This document shows positions 6,768 to 9,238 of a stretch of DNA of 9,238 nucleotides, piece after piece (positions within the stretch are counted from its first letter, which is position 1; each line of letters begins with the position of its first letter). Source of the stretch: Frankiales bacterium (lineage in GTDB: Bacteria > Actinomycetota > Actinomycetes > Mycobacteriales > SCTD01); the NCBI GenBank assembly GCA_025464695.1, contig JAODNQ010000100.1:1-9238 (forward strand). The letters run 5' to 3'. A program made the translations under genes and the position numbers. Below the pieces are notes generated by a model, which did not search any database, was not told the DNA's origin, and was given only the letters and a program-made list of their open reading frames with translations.

Positions 6768-7595
6768 CTAGAGGCCTCCGAGCAGGTCGTGCACGACGAC
6801 GGCGCGGCGCTTGCCCCGACGTCCGAGGGATGCGGTGAGGACGATGACGGGGTGCGCGCCGCCGGGCAGCACGCCCAGCAGGGTCGCCGCGGCCTCGGGG
6901 TCGAGCGAGAGCACGTCGCCGGGGGCGAGGTCCTCGACCTCGCCCGCGCTGACCGTGGTCGCCGGCAGGCGGAGCGAGACGTCGACGCAGACGTCGGCGA
7001 GGACGCGCTCGGTCGCGGACGCGGGCTCCAGCGCGGCCGGGCCGGTCTCGGCCGGCAGCAGCGACTTGGCGGGCAGGCACACGGTGACCACCACGGTGCC
7101 GGCCGGGAGGGCGAGCTCGAGCGGGACGGCGACGATCTCGCCGAAGCCGGCAGGCAGCGGCTGGTCGCTCACCGGACCGCAGGCCAGGCCGAGCACGCCG
7201 TGGTCGGCGAGGGCGTCGGCGACGGGGGAGAGGGCCGGCACGAGGTGGCGGACCAGCAGCTGCTGCTCCATCTCGCTGGCGGGCCGGTCCTCGGCCTCCC
7301 CGGTGCCGCCGAGCAGCAGGTCGGCGAGCGCCACGGCGTCGGCGCGCGCCACGAGCAGCAGGCCGGGGTCGGGCAGGCCGCAGGACAGCGGTGCCCAGAC
7401 GACGCCGGGGCGGGCGACCTCGACGAGCGCCGCGCGGCGGACGCCCGGGCAGGTCACCACGACGTCGCGGCCGCAGGCGAGGCCGAGCAGCAGGCCGACG
7501 CGGGGCGCGCTGGCCACGACCGACGTGACCAGCCGCCCGGCGCCCGTGGGCATGGGCAGTGGCCCCGAGAAGTCGAAGAGGCTGGCGGAGGGCAC
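6768..7595 (-). CDS. fliM: Divergent flagellar motor switch protein FliM, short N-terminus
   Basis: A 275-residue FliM-like protein, shorter than the usual 320-340. FDFSGPLP at residues 7-14 matches the position of the family YDFRRP segment. The middle domain includes LADLLLGGTG (residues 90-99) and, further on, GEIVAVPLELALPAGTVVVTVCLPAKSLLP, in the order seen in FliM. A C-terminal SPOA domain covers about residues 205-275 (LAPGDVLSLDPEA). FliM binds CheY-P and transmits it to FliG. The CheY-binding N-terminal peptide (LSQxEIDALL type) is absent, and the helix after YDF is poorly conserved. The GTG at 7595 was chosen because conservation begins just after it and a purine-rich GAAGAAGAGG precedes it. 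In-frame starts at 7646 (ATG) and 7658 (GTG) would add only an arginine/proline-rich tail. fliN follows directly. Confidence 0.85.
   Translation of the reverse strand: MPSASLFDFSGPLPMPTGAGRLVTSVVASAPRVGLLLGLACGRDVVVTCPGVRRAALVEVARPGVVWAPLSCGLPDPGLLLVARADAVALADLLLGGTGEAEDRPASEMEQQLLVRHLVPALSPVADALADHGVLGLACGPVSDQPLPAGFGEIVAVPLELALPAGTVVVTVCLPAKSLLPAETGPAALEPASATERVLADVCVDVSLRLPATTVSAGEVEDLAPGDVLSLDPEAAATLLGVLPGGAHPVIVLTASLGRRGKRRAVVVHDLLGGL
6775..6779 (-). promoter_or_regulatory. Ribosome binding site of fliN
   Basis: GGAGG on the minus strand, 7 bases before the ATG at 6767 and within the end of fliM. It confirms the start of the N-terminal frame of fliN, which matters because that frame does not continue into the SPOA domain. 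Confidence 0.75.
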
Positions 7596-7626
7596 GCCTC
7601 TTCTTCGTCCCGGGTGCGCGGGGACC

Positions 7627-7648
7627 GCATGGTGCGGCGGGACCATGC
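7627..7648. repeat. Small inverted repeat upstream of fliM
   Basis: GCATGGT (7627-7633) and ACCATGC (7642-7648) form a perfect 7-bp stem with an 8-base GC loop. It lies between the larger stem-loop and the fliM start, so in the transcript it would form part of the fliM leader. One arm contains the alternative in-frame ATG at 7646. Confidence 0.5.
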
Positions 7649-7657
7649 CCTGGACCA

Positions 7658-7690
7658 CCCGGGGTGACCAGCACGGCTGGCCACCCCGGG
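7658..7690 (-). terminator. Strong GC-rich stem-loop between motB and fliM (terminator, attenuator or processing hairpin)
   Basis: CCCGGGGTGACCAGC (7658-7672) and GCTGGCCACCCCGGG (7676-7690) form a 15-position stem with one non-Watson-Crick position and a 3-base loop, starting 7 bases after the motB stop. No T-run follows on either strand, so it is not a textbook intrinsic terminator. Terminators without a U-tract are reported in actinobacteria. It may set the ratio of stator to switch transcripts or protect the motAB mRNA 3' end. Confidence 0.55.
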
Positions 7691-7697
7691 CGCGCTC

Positions 7698-8615
7698 TCA
7701 GTGCCCGGAGGCCTTCTTCTCGCTCTTCTTCTCGCTCTTCTGCTCGGCCGAGGGCTCCGCGGCGGGGCTCGCGCCGGCAGCCGCCTTCGGCGCCGCGGCG
7801 GCCGGCGCCGCCTTGGCGGGCGGGGCCTCGACGACGATCTCGACGCGACGGTTGAGCGCGTAGGCGTGCTCGGTCGGTGCGTCCTCCCGGGGGCGGGTGT
7901 CGGCGTAGCCCGCGATGCTCAGGCGCTTGGCGCTGATGGAGGCCTTGTCCATGAGCTGGCGGGCCACAGCGGTGGCACGCATCGCCGACAGCTCCCAGTT
8001 CGAGGCGTAGCGCGAGCTCGAGATCGGCCGGCTGTCCGTGTGGCCCTCGACGATCAGCGGGTTGCCGACCCCCTTGAGGACCTCGCCGAGCCCGTCGAGC
8101 ATCGCGGTGCCCTGGCGGGTCACCTCGGCGTCGCCGCTCTCGAACAGGACCGCGCTGGTGACGTAGAGGACGAGCCCCCGGGCGTCGACCTTGGCCTCGA
8201 CCTTGTCGGCCAGGCCGGCCTTCTCGAGCTCCTTGTCGATGCGCTTCTTGAGCTCGGTCAGGGCCTTCGGGTCCAGGATCTTGCCGCCGGTGTTGGCCGA
8301 CCACTTGTCGGCCTGCGCGATCGGGGTGCCGTCCCTGGGCGCGAGGGGCTGCTCGCTGATGTCGCCCTCGGTCGGCACGCCCTCGCCGGGCAGCGACGGC
8401 AGCGTGGTGCCCGTGCCCTCGGCGAACGCCTCCTTGAACGTCTGGAACTTCTTGAGGTCCAGGCTGGAGATGGCGAACATCATGAGGAACGTGACCATGA
8501 GGAGGGTCATCATGTCGGCGAGGGCGATGAGCCAGGCCTCGCTCGGGTGCTCGTCGTGCTCCTCGTGGTGCTTCCTGCGGCGCGCGCCGCCGTGGCTGCC
8601 GTGGCCTCCGGACAC
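7698..8615 (-). CDS. motB: Flagellar stator protein MotB
   Basis: A 305-residue MotB. Residues 1-26 are basic and histidine-rich (HGSHGG, KHHEEHDEHP). One membrane helix follows at about 27-51 (AWLIALADMMTLLMVTFLMM), with the ion-binding aspartate at D34. A linker and plug-like region extend to about residue 110. The OmpA-like peptidoglycan-binding domain at about 148-262 contains GHTDSRP (191-197) and NWELSAMRA (206-214), the residues that typify MotB anchoring to the cell wall. The tail from 263 is Ala/Pro/Lys-rich and ends in repeated SEKK units. The GTG at 8615 starts two bases after the motA stop, which suggests coupling. Proton versus sodium use cannot be settled from what I see. Confidence 0.96.
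   Translation of the reverse strand: MSGGHGSHGGARRRKHHEEHDEHPSEAWLIALADMMTLLMVTFLMMFAISSLDLKKFQTFKEAFAEGTGTTLPSLPGEGVPTEGDISEQPLAPRDGTPIAQADKWSANTGGKILDPKALTELKKRIDKELEKAGLADKVEAKVDARGLVLYVTSAVLFESGDAEVTRQGTAMLDGLGEVLKGVGNPLIVEGHTDSRPISSSRYASNWELSAMRATAVARQLMDKASISAKRLSIAGYADTRPREDAPTEHAYALNRRVEIVVEAPPAKAAPAAAAPKAAAGASPAAEPSAEQKSEKKSEKKASGH
7714..7749. repeat. 12-bp tandem repeat in the motB 3' end
   Basis: TTCTTCTCGCTC occurs at 7714-7725 and 7726-7737, with a degenerate third copy to 7749. It is in frame and encodes repeats of Ser-Glu-Lys-Lys in the MotB tail. Gain or loss of units would change the tail by four residues without breaking the gene. Confidence 0.85.
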
Positions 8616-8617
8616 GG

Positions 8618-9238
8618 CTACGCCGCCTTCTTCTCGCCGGGCTTCTCGCCGACGCCCTCGCGGACCTTCGGCGAGAGGTGGCTCTTGAGCTTCTCGCCGA
8701 CGGCGCGCGGGCTGACCCCGGCCTGGATCGCGAGGATGCCCTCGACGATCATCTGCCGGTGCTGGGCCTCGGCGGCCGACACCCGCTTCATCTTGTTGGC
8801 GATCGGCATGAAGAAGACGTTGGCGATGCCGATGCCCCAGAGCGTGGCGATGAAGGCTGCGGAGATGGCGTGCCCCATCTCCGCCGGGTCCTCCATGTGG
8901 CCGAGGGCGAGGGTCAGGCCCAGCACGCAGCCGACGATGCCGATGGCCGGGGCGTACGTGCCGCAGTCCATGTGGAACTTGGCCGCGATCTTGTGGCGCT
9001 CCTTCATCGCGGCGATGTCGGCCTCCAGCACCTCGGCGACCTCGTCGCTGTCGGTGCCGTCGATGACGAGCTCCAGGCCGCGCTTGAGGAACGGGTCCTC
9101 GACCCCCTTGGCCTTCTCCTCGAGCGCCAGCAGGCCGTCGCGGCGGGCGGTGTCGGCGTACTCCATGAGCTCGCTGACCGCGGCGGCGCCGTCCAGCTTC
9201 TTGCCGGGCAGCATCATCTTCATCGTGGCCTTGAAGCC
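8618..9238 (-). CDS. motA: Flagellar stator protein MotA, C-terminal part (5' end beyond right edge)
   Basis: The frame is open to the right edge, so the gene is partial. About 206 residues are present, and roughly the first 60, including the first two membrane helices, are missing. The cytoplasmic region contains RRDGLLALE, aligning with the R90 to E98 segment of E. coli MotA, whose charges interact with FliG. Two membrane helices follow (YAPAIGIVGCVLGLTLALGH and ISAAFIATLWGIGIANVFFM). The prolines in YAPAIG and FMPIANK correspond to the conserved MotA prolines. The tail VEGILAIQAGVSPRAVGEKL is typical. MotA pentamers surround MotB dimers and generate torque. The internal ATG at 9223 is not the true start, because coding continues upstream (GFKAT) in family fashion. 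The stop lies two bases before the motB start. Confidence 0.96.
   Translation of the reverse strand, partial: GFKATMKMMLPGKKLDGAAAVSELMEYADTARRDGLLALEEKAKGVEDPFLKRGLELVIDGTDSDEVAEVLEADIAAMKERHKIAAKFHMDCGTYAPAIGIVGCVLGLTLALGHMEDPAEMGHAISAAFIATLWGIGIANVFFMPIANKMKRVSAAEAQHRQMIVEGILAIQAGVSPRAVGEKLKSHLSPKVREGVGEKPGEKKAA

Noticed and set aside
7596..7658. Longer FliM starts at 7646 or 7658
   Set aside because: The added residues are Pro/Arg/His-rich with no FliM resemblance and overlap the stem-loops. These starts cannot be excluded, but 7595 fits better.
6436..8304. 622-codon minus-strand frame over motB and fliM
   Set aside because: It is an Arg/Pro-rich shadow that crosses the motB-fliM gap; motB and fliM are recognised in another frame.
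1..9238. Insertion sequences, tRNA or rRNA genes, CRISPR arrays, phage or defence genes
   Set aside because: Minus-strand flagellar genes account for almost all of the window, and no repeat arrays, RNA-gene signatures or transposase motifs were seen.

Overview
This window is a compact flagellar operon from a very GC-rich bacterium. All genes read on the minus strand, so gene order runs from the right end of the window to the left. High GC, frequent GTG starts, stop-start junctions and the order motA-motB-fliM-fliN-fliO-fliP-fliQ-fliR-flhB-flhA-(flhF) point to a motile actinobacterium, but nothing here fixes the genus.

Layout in transcription order: motA (3' part only, cut by the right edge) and motB, the stator; a 102-bp gap with two stem-loops; fliM and fliN, the C-ring switch; fliO, fliP, fliQ, fliR and flhB, the membrane export gate; flhA, the export gate platform; and at the left edge the 5' part of a gene resembling flhF, the SRP-type GTPase that commonly follows flhA. 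Most junctions are adjacent or overlapping, which suggests one translationally coupled transcript. MotA/MotB form the ion channel that pushes on FliM/FliN, FliP/Q/R with FlhB form the export pore, FlhA docks substrates, and FliO assists FliP assembly.

The most notable observation is in fliN. Its N-terminal and C-terminal halves lie in different frames, and the frame changes exactly at a perfect 10-bp tandem duplication (6525-6544). Removing one copy restores a full 164-residue FliN. As written, fliN is frameshifted, through mutation, a reversible slippage switch, recoding or a sequence error.

The motB-fliM junction is also unusual. No fliL is present, fliM begins directly at the FDF equivalent of the family YDFRRP segment and lacks a CheY-binding N-terminal peptide, and the gap holds a 15-bp-arm hairpin. 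No RNA genes, insertion sequences, CRISPR arrays or plus-strand genes are supported. I did not find a previously undescribed system; this is a known machine with local oddities.
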